Shown: positions 17,807 through 27,206, counted from the stretch's first letter. The stretch: 64,000 nt of DNA from Fusobacterium gastrosuis (GCF_900095285.1 NZ_LT607734.1:372001-436000), one strand, 5' to 3'. The notes: generated by a model not told the origin, from the sequence alone. Numbers and translations: made by a program.

Positions 17807-18613
17807 CTATTTTTCTCCCGCCAATTTTTTCGATTTTTCTGTACATGCTACTACTGCATCTATTATATTCCCTCTAAAATTACCATTTTCTAGTACTTTT
17901 ATTGCCTCTATAGTGGTTCCACCCGGAGATGTTACCTCATCCTTTAATTGTCCAGGATGTTTTTTTGTATCAAGCAACATCTTAGCAGAGCCTAATACTG
18001 TCTGTGCTACAATTTTATAAGCCTTATCCCTTGGCATTCCCTCAAGTACACCACCATCGGCAAGAGCTTCAATAAACATATACACATAAGCTGGTAATGA
18101 TCCGCTTATTCCAGTATATGCATGCATTAGCTTTTCTTCAATTTCTACTGACTTACCAAAACTATTTAACAACTTAAAAATAATTTCCTTTTCTTCTTGA
18201 TTAACATTTTTATTAAAAGATACAGCTGTCATACCTTCTAGTACTTGAGCTGGAGTGTTAGGCATAGTTCTAATAATTTTTTTGTCATCTCCAATTATTT
18301 TTTCAACTCTTTCTAAACTAAACCCAGCAGCAATTGTTAAAATAATAGTATCCTTTGAAATTTCATTTTTTACTTTTTCTAAAACTACTGGATAAATATG
18401 TGGTTTCACAGCTAAAATAATAATATTACTATTTTTGATAACTTCATTTTCACTACTTAGAGCCAATACTCCATATTCTTTAGCTAAATTTTCTACCTTT
18501 ACCTTATCTAGATCAAATATATTTATATTCTGAGCTGAAACAAAATTTGAATTTATAATTCCTTTTATTATTCCGCTTCCCATATTTCCCGTTCCAATAA
18601 ACCCTATTCTCAT
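17807..18613 (-). CDS. proC: Pyrroline-5-carboxylate reductase
   Basis: A 268-residue NAD(P)H-dependent enzyme that makes proline from pyrroline-5-carboxylate. The Rossmann motif IGFIGTGNMGSG opens the protein. The family's RTMPNTPAQV and the C-terminal TSPGGTTIEAI active-site motif are present. The ATG at 18613 has AGGAGAT in front, while the upstream frame to 18646 overlaps proA without a ribosome site. It lies 13 bases after proA. Confidence 0.95.
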   Translation of the reverse strand: MRIGFIGTGNMGSGIIKGIINSNFVSAQNINIFDLDKVKVENLAKEYGVLALSSENEVIKNSNIIILAVKPHIYPVVLEKVKNEISKDTIILTIAAGFSLERVEKIIGDDKKIIRTMPNTPAQVLEGMTAVSFNKNVNQEEKEIIFKLLNSFGKSVEIEEKLMHAYTGISGSLPAYVYMFIEALADGGVLEGMPRDKAYKIVAQTVLGSAKMLLDTKKHPGQLKDEVTSPGGTTIEAIKVLENGNFRGNIIDAVVACTEKSKKLAGEK

Positions 18614-18626
18614 AACATCTCCTACT

Positions 18627-19889
18627 TTATTCTCTAACCTGTCCATTTCCTCTTACTACATATTTTGTTGTTGTAAGCTCTCTTATTCCCATTGGTCCCC
18701 TTGCATGTAATTTCTGTGTAGATATTCCTATTTCTCCACCAAAACCAAATTCTCCACCATCAGAAAATCTTGTTGATGCATTTAAATATACTGCTGCTGA
18801 ATCCACTTCATTTAAAAATTTTTCTGCGTTATCTATGCTTTCTGTAATTATCGAATCAGAATGTTGCGTACTGTGGCTATTTATATACTCAATAGCTTCA
18901 TCTACATTCGCAACCAATTTTAATGATAAAATTAAGTCTAAATACTCAGCTCCAAAATCCTCTTCAGTAGCTAATTTTACTTCTTTTTTATCAGCTACTA
19001 TTTTAAGTGCTTCTTCACTGTATCTTAATTCTACCTTTTTAGCCAACAGTGTATCTGTTAAGCTTGGCAATATCTTTTCTGCTATACTTCTATGTATCAA
19101 AACTGTTTCGATAGAGTTGCAAGTACTTGGTCTTTGAGTTTTAGCATTTTCTATTATTTTCAATGCTATTTCTATTTTTGCACTCTCGTCTACATATACA
19201 TGACAAACACCTGCCCCAGTTTCTATAACTGGAATAGTTGCATTTTCTATAATAAATTGTTTTAATCCTTTTCCACCTCTTGGAATAATTACATCTATAT
19301 ATTTATTTAAAGTTATCATCTGTCTTGCAAGATCTCTATCTGTACTTTCAATAAGTTGTACAGAATTTTCTGGTAAACCATACTTAATACCCACTTCATT
19401 GAATAATTTATTCAGATAAATATTTGAGTTTATAGCATTAGCTGAACCTCTTAGTATTATTGCATTTGATGATTTTAATGCTAAACCAGCTGAATCAATG
19501 GTTACATTAGGTCTTGATTCATAAATCATTCCTATAACACCTAGTGGAACTCTTTTCTTTTCAATAGATATCCCATTTTTATGACGCCAACCAGTAATTA
19601 TCTCTCCTATCGGATCTGTAAATGCTGCCATTTCTTTTAAGCTTTGTGCCATCGCTTCTATTCTTTTATCATTTAATTCTAATCTATCTAATAGTGCGAA
19701 AGAAAGTCCTACTTCTTTTCCTTTCTCCAAATCTACTTTATTAGCTTTTTTTATTTCTTCTTTTCTTACAATCAATTCATCTGCAATTGCAAGTAAAATA
19801 TTATTTTTTGTTTTTGCATCTAGCAATAATAATTTTTTTGTGGCTTCTTTTGCTCTTTTCCCCATCTCTTCTATGTAATTTTTTTCCAT
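18627..19889 (-). CDS. proA: Gamma-glutamyl phosphate reductase
   Basis: A 420-residue aldehyde-dehydrogenase-fold enzyme that reduces gamma-glutamyl phosphate to the semialdehyde, the second step of proline synthesis. IPRGGKGLKQFI and the catalytic Cys in RPSTCNSIET (about 261) are clear, and the C-terminal RGPMGIRELTTTKYV is characteristic. It is first in the run proA-proC-HD-TlpA-ccdA-msrAB and has its own promoter. proB lies upstream behind a terminator. Confidence 0.95.
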   Translation of the reverse strand: MEKNYIEEMGKRAKEATKKLLLLDAKTKNNILLAIADELIVRKEEIKKANKVDLEKGKEVGLSFALLDRLELNDKRIEAMAQSLKEMAAFTDPIGEIITGWRHKNGISIEKKRVPLGVIGMIYESRPNVTIDSAGLALKSSNAIILRGSANAINSNIYLNKLFNEVGIKYGLPENSVQLIESTDRDLARQMITLNKYIDVIIPRGGKGLKQFIIENATIPVIETGAGVCHVYVDESAKIEIALKIIENAKTQRPSTCNSIETVLIHRSIAEKILPSLTDTLLAKKVELRYSEEALKIVADKKEVKLATEEDFGAEYLDLILSLKLVANVDEAIEYINSHSTQHSDSIITESIDNAEKFLNEVDSAAVYLNASTRFSDGGEFGFGGEIGISTQKLHARGPMGIRELTTTKYVVRGNGQVRE

Positions 19890-19939
19890 GCTAAACCTCT
19901 CTTTTATATTAAATAGTTTATTCTATACTAAATAAGTAA

Positions 19940-19968
19940 ATTATCTCACTTTTTATTGATTTTTTCAA
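19940..19968 (-). promoter_or_regulatory. Promoter of the proA-to-msrAB run
   Basis: On the minus strand TTGAAA (19963-19968) and GATAAT (19940-19945) are 17 bases apart, about 50 bases before the proA ATG. It lies downstream of the proB terminator, so proA and its followers have an independent start. Confidence 0.6.
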
Positions 19969-19993
19969 TAAAAAATATACATCTTTTCATAAA

Positions 19994-20031
19994 TAAAAAA
20001 GTAGGGTATACCTAATCATAGTACTCCCTAC
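19994..20031 (-). terminator. Terminator after proB
   Basis: On the minus strand GTAGGG...CCCTAC pair, with an inner TAC/GTA after a 2-base mismatch, followed by TTTTTTATTT. It separates proB from the proA promoter. Confidence 0.7.
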
Positions 20032-20042
20032 ATTAAAAATTT

Positions 20043-21188
20043 TTATTTTTTTTCTATCACAAGCATATTATCTATATGAATAATTACATCGTCATACTTA
20101 TGCCCCAATATTTTTTCTATACTCTCACTTTTATACCCTTTAATTAATTCAATTTCTTCTGATGAGTAATTAGAAATTCCTGTTGCCACAAGCTCTCCTT
20201 TTAGATTTGTTATTTTTAGAACAGTTCCTCTATCAAAGTTCCCTTCTGCTGATTTGACTCCAACTGGCAATAAACTACTTCCTTTACGAATAGCTTTTTC
20301 AGCTCCATCATCAATTATTATAACTCCTCTTTTATGTGGACCATATGCCAACCAATATTTTCTTGAACTAATTTTTTTATTTTCCTTTACAAATAAAGTT
20401 CCTATGTTTTCTCTTTCAACAATCTTAGATATATTACTAGGATCTTCACCACTTGCAATAATTAAATTTGTTCCAATCTTAGTTGCCATTTCAGCTGCTG
20501 TTATCTTAGTTGACATTCCTCCTGTTCCAAATTTTGAACCTTCTCCTCCAGCCATAGCTTTTATTTCATCGTCTATTTTATCCACAGTTTCAAATAAAAC
20601 AGCATCTTCATATTTTTGAGGATTTTTGTTATAAAGCCCGTTTACATCTGATAAAATTATCAGTAAATCTGCATCTATTAGACCTGAAACTAAAGCTGAC
20701 ATTGTATCATTATCCCCGACTTTTATTTCATCAGCTACAACTGCATCATTTTCATTTATTACCGGAATTATTTTTTTACTTAAAAGTGCATTACACACAT
20801 TTCTGGCAATCAGATATCTTTTTCTATCTGCAAAGTCTAATTTTGTTAACAATAATTGCCCTATTGTTTTATTATGTTCCTGAAATAACATTTGATATAG
20901 GTGCATCAATGCCACTTGTCCAACTGCTGCAACAGCTTGTTTTTCAGATAGAGCCTTTGGTTTTTCCGATAAGTTTAATCTTCCCATCCCCGCTCCAACT
21001 GCTCCAGATGTAACAAGTACTACATCATAACCTTTATTTGATAAATTACTCAACTCATAAACTATTTTCTTTATTTTTTCAACATTCAAATTTCCATCAG
21101 CTTTAGTTAAAGTTGATGTTCCAACTTTTACGACAACTTTCTTTATATTTTTTAAAAGTTCTTCCCTTTTCAAATCCTTATTTGTCAT
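20043..21188 (-). CDS. proB: Glutamate 5-kinase with PUA domain
   Basis: A 381-residue kinase for the first proline-synthesis step. The amino-acid-kinase domain shows VVVKVGTSTLTK, SGAVGAG, NENDAV and the GTGGMSTK loop. Residues 280-370 form the C-terminal PUA domain. Proline feedback inhibition is usual for the family. It follows the AGCS symporter by 41 bases and could be co-transcribed with it, and is closed by a terminator before proA. Confidence 0.95.
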   Translation of the reverse strand: MTNKDLKREELLKNIKKVVVKVGTSTLTKADGNLNVEKIKKIVYELSNLSNKGYDVVLVTSGAVGAGMGRLNLSEKPKALSEKQAVAAVGQVALMHLYQMLFQEHNKTIGQLLLTKLDFADRKRYLIARNVCNALLSKKIIPVINENDAVVADEIKVGDNDTMSALVSGLIDADLLIILSDVNGLYNKNPQKYEDAVLFETVDKIDDEIKAMAGGEGSKFGTGGMSTKITAAEMATKIGTNLIIASGEDPSNISKIVERENIGTLFVKENKKISSRKYWLAYGPHKRGVIIIDDGAEKAIRKGSSLLPVGVKSAEGNFDRGTVLKITNLKGELVATGISNYSSEEIELIKGYKSESIEKILGHKYDDVIIHIDNMLVIEKK

Positions 21189-21229
21189 AATATCACTTAC
21201 CTTTTTATTTTTTCAAAATCAATTTTATT

Positions 21230-22576
21230 TTATAATTCTTTTTCATATTCTTTTAAAGAATCAAGTGCTGGTTTTGCAATTGGAATTATACATAAAATAT
21301 TTATAACTGTCATAATTCCTAACCCAAAATCTGCTAATGACCAAACAAATAAATCTTGTTTTACTCCACCTATATATATCATAGCTATTACTATTACTTG
21401 ATATACTAAATTCAAATTTTTATTTTCACTGATAAAACTCATTGCACTTTTACCATAGAAGATTACAGCAAGTATAGTTGACATACAGAAGAAAAACATT
21501 AAGACTACTACAAAAGGTGCTCCAAAACTACCTATATGATAAGTAACTGCTGCTTGGAAAAGTCCCATACCAGAAAGCCCACTCGTAACAGTTTCCGGCA
21601 CTAACAAAACTATAAAAGCTGTTGCTGAACATATAACCAAAGTATCAATAAATACGCCAAATGCTTGAACCATACCTTGTTTTGCTGGAATATTTGTTTC
21701 AACTGCTGCTGCTGCGTAGTTCGAATTTCCACTTCCTGCTTCATTTGAGAAAAGTCCTCTTCTAACTCCATGCATAACTACAGCTCCTAATGTTCCTCCA
21801 GCAACTTCTTTTGCTCCAAAAGCTTGAGAAACAATATTGCTAAACATCATCGGTATTGAAGTTAAGTTTGAGGCTAATACATATAAAACCATAAAAATAT
21901 ATATAATCGCCATAAAAGGAACTACTTTATTTAAAGTTAATATTATTGCATCTTTTTTTGATCTACTAAAAAAGATTATATACACTACCATTAAAGCTAC
22001 TGCTATTGATATAACAGTTGTTGTCCCTAATCCAGCAATATTAAAGTTGTATACACTTGAAATTGACCCTGTTATCGAATTTGACATAACTTGAATAACT
22101 CCCATATAGCATATAACTGATGCTAAAGCATAAATTATACCTAGCCATTTCATTTTCAATCTTTCTTCTATGATAAAAGGAGTTCCTCCAATATAAGAGC
22201 CATCTGCTTGTTTTTTTCTATAAATAACAGATAAGCTTGATTCAACAAAAGCCGTTGCTGAACCTAATAAAGCAACCAGCCACATCCAAAATATTGCTCC
22301 CGGTCCCCCTGCAGAAATAGCTGCAACAACTCCTGCTATATTCCCTGCTCCAACTCTACATGCCGTTCCTAAAAAAAATGTTTCCAGTGAACTTACTCCA
22401 TTCCCCTGTTTTTCATTTTTAAAAAGTACCTTTATAATCTTCCCAAACAGTCTAAATTGCATAAATTTAGTCATAAAAGAAAAATATATAGCTGCTCCAA
22501 CTAACATGTATACTAAAATATTTTTCCCCCATAGTATTGCATTAACTGCATCTACCATAGAACTTATATATGGCAT
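21230..22576 (-). CDS. Alanine/glycine:cation symporter (AGCS family)
   Basis: A 448-residue transporter with about 11 helices, showing the AGCS segments CRVGAGNIAGVVAAI, FVESSLSVIYR and RRGLFSNEAGSGNSN. The family imports alanine or glycine with sodium. The usual TVGTGNIAG motif reads CRVGAGNIAG here, which may shift substrate preference. It stands upstream of proB in the same orientation. Confidence 0.9.
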   Translation of the reverse strand: MPYISSMVDAVNAILWGKNILVYMLVGAAIYFSFMTKFMQFRLFGKIIKVLFKNEKQGNGVSSLETFFLGTACRVGAGNIAGVVAAISAGGPGAIFWMWLVALLGSATAFVESSLSVIYRKKQADGSYIGGTPFIIEERLKMKWLGIIYALASVICYMGVIQVMSNSITGSISSVYNFNIAGLGTTTVISIAVALMVVYIIFFSRSKKDAIILTLNKVVPFMAIIYIFMVLYVLASNLTSIPMMFSNIVSQAFGAKEVAGGTLGAVVMHGVRRGLFSNEAGSGNSNYAAAAVETNIPAKQGMVQAFGVFIDTLVICSATAFIVLLVPETVTSGLSGMGLFQAAVTYHIGSFGAPFVVVLMFFFCMSTILAVIFYGKSAMSFISENKNLNLVYQVIVIAMIYIGGVKQDLFVWSLADFGLGIMTVINILCIIPIAKPALDSLKEYEKEL

Positions 22577-22631
22577 TTTTATTCCTCCCTCTTTTATTTA
22601 CAATATTTTGAAAGTATAACATAAAATAAAA

Positions 22632-22657
22632 AAAATTCAAACTTTCGTTTGAATTTT
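22632..22657 (-). terminator. Terminator after cobQ
   Basis: AAAATTCAAAC and GTTTGAATTTT form an 11-bp stem with a 4-base loop, followed on the minus strand by a T-rich tract. It ends the cobQ transcript. Confidence 0.75.
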
Positions 22658-22689
22658 AAGTACATATATATTAAATTTTAAGTCTTATT

Positions 22690-24156
22690 TTATTTTAAAA
22701 TTTTGTAAATTTTTTCTATATTCAAATTTTCTCTCATTAAATTTGCCAATTTATTATACTGTTTCTCTTTGAATTCAGAATAAGTTTCAATTTTTTCAAC
22801 AATTGGCATATCTTTTTTACTTCTTATTATGTTTAAAAATCCATTGGTAAATTCAGAATTGTCAAATATTCCATGAATATATGTAGCAAATACATTGCCT
22901 TTACACACGATATTACTTTTAATTGTAGAAACACCTTGATGTATTTCATAGCCAAGTACTTTTATCCCTCTTAGTTCCTTTAAAATACCTTCTTCTGCAT
23001 CAATTACTCTTTCGACTTGTACCGTCTTTTTTATTTCTCCAAAAGTTGTGTCATATTCTAGAAAATTAAATCCATCTGTTTCAGAAAAATCACTTTCCAA
23101 TTTTAACGGATCAAAAATTTTTCTACCCAACATCTGCAATCCACCACAAATTCCCACAATTACTGTTCCCTTTTCTTTTAATTCTTCTATTTTTTCGAAA
23201 ATTTTTCTTTTCTTTAAATCTTCTAAATCAGTTATAGTATTTTTACTTCCAGGAAGAATTATTATATCCTCATCTCCAAGCTCTTCAACATCTTTTATAT
23301 ATTTAACTCTAACATCTTCATATTGTTTGAAGACATGGAAATCCGTAAAATTAGACATTTTTTTTGTTTTTATAATGCTTATATTTATATATTTTTTTTC
23401 TTTATCAACTTTTTTCTGAATTATATCTGATAAACTATCTTCTTCTTCTATTTCAAAATCTCCATAGGGCATAACTCCTAAAAATTCAATATTTAGCCCT
23501 TCTTCTTTAAATTTTTTATCCAATACATCTATGGCAGGCTTTAATAAATCTACATCTCCTCTAAATTTATTTATAATTATTCCTTTTATTCTCTCTCTAT
23601 CCTCTTTATCTAAAAGCATTACAGTTCCATAAAGTGAAGCAAAGACTCCACCTATATCAATGTTTCCCACTAAAATTACAGGTGCATCAACTTGTTCTGC
23701 CATACCCATGTTTACCAAATCATACTCTCTTAAATTAATTTCTGCCGGGCTCCCTCCACCTTCAAGTACACAAATATCAAAATTATCTTTTATATATTGA
23801 TAGCTTTTCGTTGCTATTTCTTTTAATTCTTTAGATTTTGAAAAATAATCTTTTGCATTTAAAGTAAATTTTGCAATTCCATTTAAAATTACCTGTGAAT
23901 TATTATCAGAATTTGGTTTTAGTAAAATAGGATTCATAAAAGCTCTTGGAATTTGATATCCTGCTTCCGCCTGAATAACAGTTCCTCTACTCATTTCAAG
24001 CCCGTCTATATCCACAAAGGAATTTAATGCCATATTTTGCGATTTAAATGGAGATACCTTATATCCATCTTGGGCAAATATTCTACATAAACCTGCTACT
24101 ATTAAAGTTTTTCCGACAGATGACCCTGTTCCTTGTATCATTAATTTTTTATGCAC
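22690..24156 (-). CDS. cobQ: Cobyric acid synthase (CobQ/CbiP)
   Basis: A 488-residue glutamine-dependent amidase that amidates adenosyl-cobyrinate a,c-diamide. The N-terminal ATPase part has IQGTGSSVGKTLIV, the synthase core has CVLEGGGSPAEINL, and the C-terminal amidotransferase part has GICGGLQMLG (nucleophile Cys) and the late His in TYIHGIFD. Length is typical. No other cobalamin gene is within the window, so it is either an outlying pathway gene or part of a scavenging route. It follows a broken membrane gene by 12 bases. Confidence 0.94.
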   Translation of the reverse strand: MHKKLMIQGTGSSVGKTLIVAGLCRIFAQDGYKVSPFKSQNMALNSFVDIDGLEMSRGTVIQAEAGYQIPRAFMNPILLKPNSDNNSQVILNGIAKFTLNAKDYFSKSKELKEIATKSYQYIKDNFDICVLEGGGSPAEINLREYDLVNMGMAEQVDAPVILVGNIDIGGVFASLYGTVMLLDKEDRERIKGIIINKFRGDVDLLKPAIDVLDKKFKEEGLNIEFLGVMPYGDFEIEEEDSLSDIIQKKVDKEKKYINISIIKTKKMSNFTDFHVFKQYEDVRVKYIKDVEELGDEDIIILPGSKNTITDLEDLKKRKIFEKIEELKEKGTVIVGICGGLQMLGRKIFDPLKLESDFSETDGFNFLEYDTTFGEIKKTVQVERVIDAEEGILKELRGIKVLGYEIHQGVSTIKSNIVCKGNVFATYIHGIFDNSEFTNGFLNIIRSKKDMPIVEKIETYSEFKEKQYNKLANLMRENLNIEKIYKILK

Positions 24157-24168
24157 ATTAATTCCTCC

Positions 24169-24744
24169 TTATATAAATAAAAATATTAATAAAGACCATG
24201 GAAAATAAGAAACTAAAAAATAAATAAATAGTCCAATTATACCTAATATTGATATTACTATCCAAAATAAAATTTTTAAAATCCAATATCCTAGAAAAAT
24301 AATTATAAATATAAGAGCTACTGCTCCACAAAATATAAGAATTCTTTCTAAAACATGATTTTCTTGTATCTTTACTAGTTTTATCTCTTCATTTAATTTT
24401 GTTTTTTCTTCTTTATTTTCTTCTTTTTTTATGGTCAATTTTTCTTCCGCTTCTAAAAGATGTGGATTACATAATTCTTTCATTGTTGTTTTTCTAATAA
24501 AACTAGGTTTTGGAGTAAGCTCTTTTTCTATAAATATTTCCTTATGCTTAGCATTTTTTAAAAATCTAGAATAAAAGTATAACTCTATAGCAACAACTAT
24601 TATATATACTCCAATCAATCAGTTATAATTTGACAAGATTAACATTAGCATCCATCCAACAGGTAAAAAAGCAATAAAATTTATAGGAGCTATAAAAAAT
24701 ATTAGAAATATTATGATTATATGAAATATAGTTTTTTTCAACAT
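24169..24744 (-). pseudogene. Membrane protein gene interrupted by an in-frame TGA
   Basis: From the ATG at 24744, preceded by AAAGGAG, the frame reads 41 residues of hydrophobic sequence ending LILSNYN and then meets TGA at 24619-24621. The same frame continues with LIGVYIIVVAIELYFYSRF and stays open for 149 codons to 24169. The downstream part has no ribosome site before its first TTG. So this is one gene of about 191 codons with a nonsense change, most simply TGG (Trp) to TGA, or a base-call error. The product would have three or four helices and a charged middle region. I do not recognise the family. Confidence 0.7.
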
Positions 24745-24774
24745 ATTTAACTCCTTTATTATTCTTCAAATTTG

Positions 24775-25227
24775 TTAAAAAATATCATTATCAATCTCTT
24801 TTATATATGGTTTTATATCTAGAAGTACAGTATTGTCATAAGCATCTAACCCTATTACTTCTATCTTATCTTTTTCAATAGAAATAATTTTACATACACA
24901 TAGACCTATTGGATTGGGTCTATTTAATGTCCTTATCGAAAAAACTCCATACTCTTTTCCTTCAACAAGATTTCTACACCCTTTTTCAGTATTTCTTTTA
25001 ATATTTTTATTATTAAAATTAGCCTCTATTTTTAGATTTTCCCTATCGACTTTGTTTCCCCAATAAAAAACAAGTATAAATTCTACTTCTTCTAATCCTT
25101 TTAGTACATCTCTATATTCAGGTAAAATTTTTATAGAAGATTTTTCACTTGAAAATTTACCTTGTCTAGGTGTTTCTCTTTCGTCTTTAAAATTATTAAA
25201 TATTCTTCCTATCTCTTTTAATTGCAT
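24775..25227 (-). CDS. trmO: TrmO/TsaA-family tRNA m6t6A37 methyltransferase
   Basis: A 150-residue protein of the YaeB/TsaA fold, which methylates N6-threonylcarbamoyl-adenosine 37 of tRNA with S-adenosylmethionine. Characteristic segments are IGRIFNNF near the N-terminus, ETPRQGKFS, the FSIRTLNRPNPIGL block and the LDAYDNTVLLDIKPY motif. The frame is open to 25371, but the family N-terminus and an AGGGTG site place the start at 25227. It is shorter than E. coli TrmO, lacking the C-terminal extension. Confidence 0.85.
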   Translation of the reverse strand: MQLKEIGRIFNNFKDERETPRQGKFSSEKSSIKILPEYRDVLKGLEEVEFILVFYWGNKVDRENLKIEANFNNKNIKRNTEKGCRNLVEGKEYGVFSIRTLNRPNPIGLCVCKIISIEKDKIEVIGLDAYDNTVLLDIKPYIKEIDNDIF

Positions 25228-25335
25228 AAAATTCACCCTATAATATTTTCTATTATTATAAATTAACTTATTTTTTTTTACAAATGAAGTTGAAAAAATA
25301 TATTTTAATAAAATAAATTTATATTTCTCTATATA

Positions 25336-25368
25336 AAAAAGATATCTATATAAATAGATACCTTTTCT
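25336..25368 (-). terminator. Terminator after the transketolase pair
   Basis: On the minus strand GGTATCTA and TAGATATC pair (one wobble) around an AT loop and are followed by a T run. It lies 14 bases past the end of the C-terminal transketolase gene. Confidence 0.6.
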
Positions 25369-25381
25369 CAATTTATTATTT

Positions 25382-26308
25382 TTATAAATTTTCTTTTACC
25401 ATAGAAATTAGTTTCGCAGCAGTAAGCTCATATTTTTCAAGCATTTCTGCCCCTTTACCACTTTGTCCAAATTTGTCATATACTCCAAGTTTTTTAACTT
25501 TTGTAGGGTGAACTTCTGACAAAAATTCAGATACTGCTGAACCAAGTCCACCAATAACTGAATGTTCTTCAGCTGTTATAATAAATTTTGTTTCTTTTGC
25601 AGCTTTTAATATTGTTTCTCCATCTAATGGCTTTATAGTTCCTACATTTATAACTCTAACAGATATATTTTCTTTTTCTAATTCTTCAGCTGCCTTCATA
25701 GCTTCTTGAGTTAACAAGCCTGTTGAAACAATTGTCACATCTTTTCCATCTTTTAAAGTATTTGCTATTCCAATTTGAAAATCATAGCTATCATCTAATA
25801 TAGTTTCAACATCTAATCTTCCCAATCTTAAATATACTGGTCCTTCATATTCAGCAGCTGCAAAAACCATTTTTCTTGTTTCAACTGCGTCACAAGGGGA
25901 TAATACTACCATTCCTGGTATAGCTCTCATAAGTGCAATATCTTCGATTGATTGATGAGAACCTCCATCTTCTCCAACTGAAATTCCAGCGTGCGTAGGA
26001 GCTATCTTAACATTTAATTTAGGGTAAGCAACTGTATTTCTTATCTGTTCAAACGCTCTCCCTGCAGCAAACATTGCAAAAGTAGAAGCAAAAGCTACTC
26101 TTCCACAAGTAGCAAGTCCAGCTGCCGTTCCTATTAAATCTCCTTCAGCTATTCCAACATTTATATGTCTTTCTGGGAATGCTTTTTTAAATAAATCTGT
26201 TTTTGTTGATTTACTTAAATCTGCATCTAAAACCACTATATTTTTATTAATTTGACCAAGCTCTACTAAGGCTTCTCCATAAGCTTGTCTTGTAGACTTT
26301 TTACTCAT
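25382..26308 (-). CDS. Transketolase, C-terminal subunit
   Basis: A 308-residue half-transketolase holding the pyrimidine-binding domain (VDLDADLSKST region, INVGIAEGDLIGTAAGLA, GEDGGSHQSIEDIALMR) and the C-terminal domain with EEHSVIGGLGSAV. With its partner it moves two-carbon ketol units in the non-oxidative pentose phosphate pathway. The split form is common in anaerobes and fusobacteria. It follows the N-terminal subunit gene by 13 bases. Confidence 0.93.
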   Translation of the reverse strand: MSKKSTRQAYGEALVELGQINKNIVVLDADLSKSTKTDLFKKAFPERHINVGIAEGDLIGTAAGLATCGRVAFASTFAMFAAGRAFEQIRNTVAYPKLNVKIAPTHAGISVGEDGGSHQSIEDIALMRAIPGMVVLSPCDAVETRKMVFAAAEYEGPVYLRLGRLDVETILDDSYDFQIGIANTLKDGKDVTIVSTGLLTQEAMKAAEELEKENISVRVINVGTIKPLDGETILKAAKETKFIITAEEHSVIGGLGSAVSEFLSEVHPTKVKKLGVYDKFGQSGKGAEMLEKYELTAAKLISMVKENL

Positions 26309-26321
26309 ATTTCTATCCTCC

Positions 26322-27134
26322 CTATGCTAGCTCGCTTAAAGCTTTATCTCTTTCTTCAACTGTTGGAGCAACTCCGTGGAAACCACAAACATTTTCCATG
26401 AAAGATACTCCCTTACCTTTTATAGTCTTAGCAACTACCATAGTAGGTTTCCCTTTACATTCTTTTGCCATATCTAAAGCTTTAAATATCTCATCAAAAT
26501 TATGTCCATCTATTTCTATTACATTCCAACCAAATGCTCTCCATTTATCAGCAACTGGTTCAATTCCCATTATTTGAGATACATTTCCATCTATTTGTAA
26601 ATTATTGTGGTCAAGGAATGCACAAAGATTATCAAGTTTATAGTGAGCTGCTGTCATAGCCGCTTCCCATATTTGCCCTTCTTGAATTTCTCCATCTCCC
26701 AGTATTGCGTATACTCTATAATTTTCATTGTATATTTTCCCATTTAATGCCATTCCATTTGCAACAGATAAACCTTGTCCTAAAGATCCTGTTGAAATTT
26801 CAATTCCAGCAAGTTTTTTCATATCAGGATGTCCTTGAAGTTTACTTCCAAATTTTCTCAAAGTTCCTAATTCTTCTTTAGGAAAATATCCTCTTTCTGC
26901 CAATGTTGCATATACTCCTGGAGCTGCATGCCCTTTAGATAAAACAAATCTATCTCTTCCCTCCATTTTAGGATTAGTTGGATCTATGTTCATTTCTGAA
27001 AAATATAAAGCTGTCAAAATATCTGTTGCAGATAATGACCCTCCTGGATGCCCTGACTTTGCTTCACATATCATAGAAACAATAGATTTTCTAATTTCTT
27101 TAGCTTTTTCTTTTAAAAAACTAACATCTCTCAT
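26322..27134 (-). CDS. Transketolase, N-terminal subunit
   Basis: A 270-residue subunit with the thiamine-pyrophosphate domain: SGHPGGSLSATDIL, SKGHAAPGVYA, and the metal-diphosphate motif GDGEIQEGQIWEAA through NNLQIDGN. Length fits the split type. A perfect consensus promoter sits just upstream, in keeping with high expression of a central-metabolism gene. Confidence 0.94.
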   Translation of the reverse strand: MRDVSFLKEKAKEIRKSIVSMICEAKSGHPGGSLSATDILTALYFSEMNIDPTNPKMEGRDRFVLSKGHAAPGVYATLAERGYFPKEELGTLRKFGSKLQGHPDMKKLAGIEISTGSLGQGLSVANGMALNGKIYNENYRVYAILGDGEIQEGQIWEAAMTAAHYKLDNLCAFLDHNNLQIDGNVSQIMGIEPVADKWRAFGWNVIEIDGHNFDEIFKALDMAKECKGKPTMVVAKTIKGKGVSFMENVCGFHGVAPTVEERDKALSELA

Positions 27135-27175
27135 TTTATCTCCTTCCTTACAAATCTCATTTTTATATTTTTTAA

Positions 27176-27204
27176 ATTATATTATTTTAACAAATTAGTG
27201 TCAA
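27176..27204 (-). promoter_or_regulatory. Perfect consensus sigma-70 promoter for transketolase
   Basis: On the minus strand TTGACA (27199-27204) and TATAAT (27176-27181) are exactly 17 bases apart, 42 bases before the start of the N-terminal subunit. It begins 3 bases beyond the stop of the next gene upstream. Confidence 0.85.
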
Positions 27205-27206
27205 GT

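Noticed and set aside
18835..19137. Antisense open frame inside proA
   Set aside because: A mirror frame of a strongly conserved gene with no ribosome site; the same applies to the other long antisense frames in msrAB, cobQ, proB, kdgT and macB.
24619..24621. Selenocysteine reading of the in-frame TGA
   Set aside because: The position is in a hydrophobic helix, with no redox motif and no evident SECIS-like hairpin directly after it. A Trp-to-stop change is simpler.
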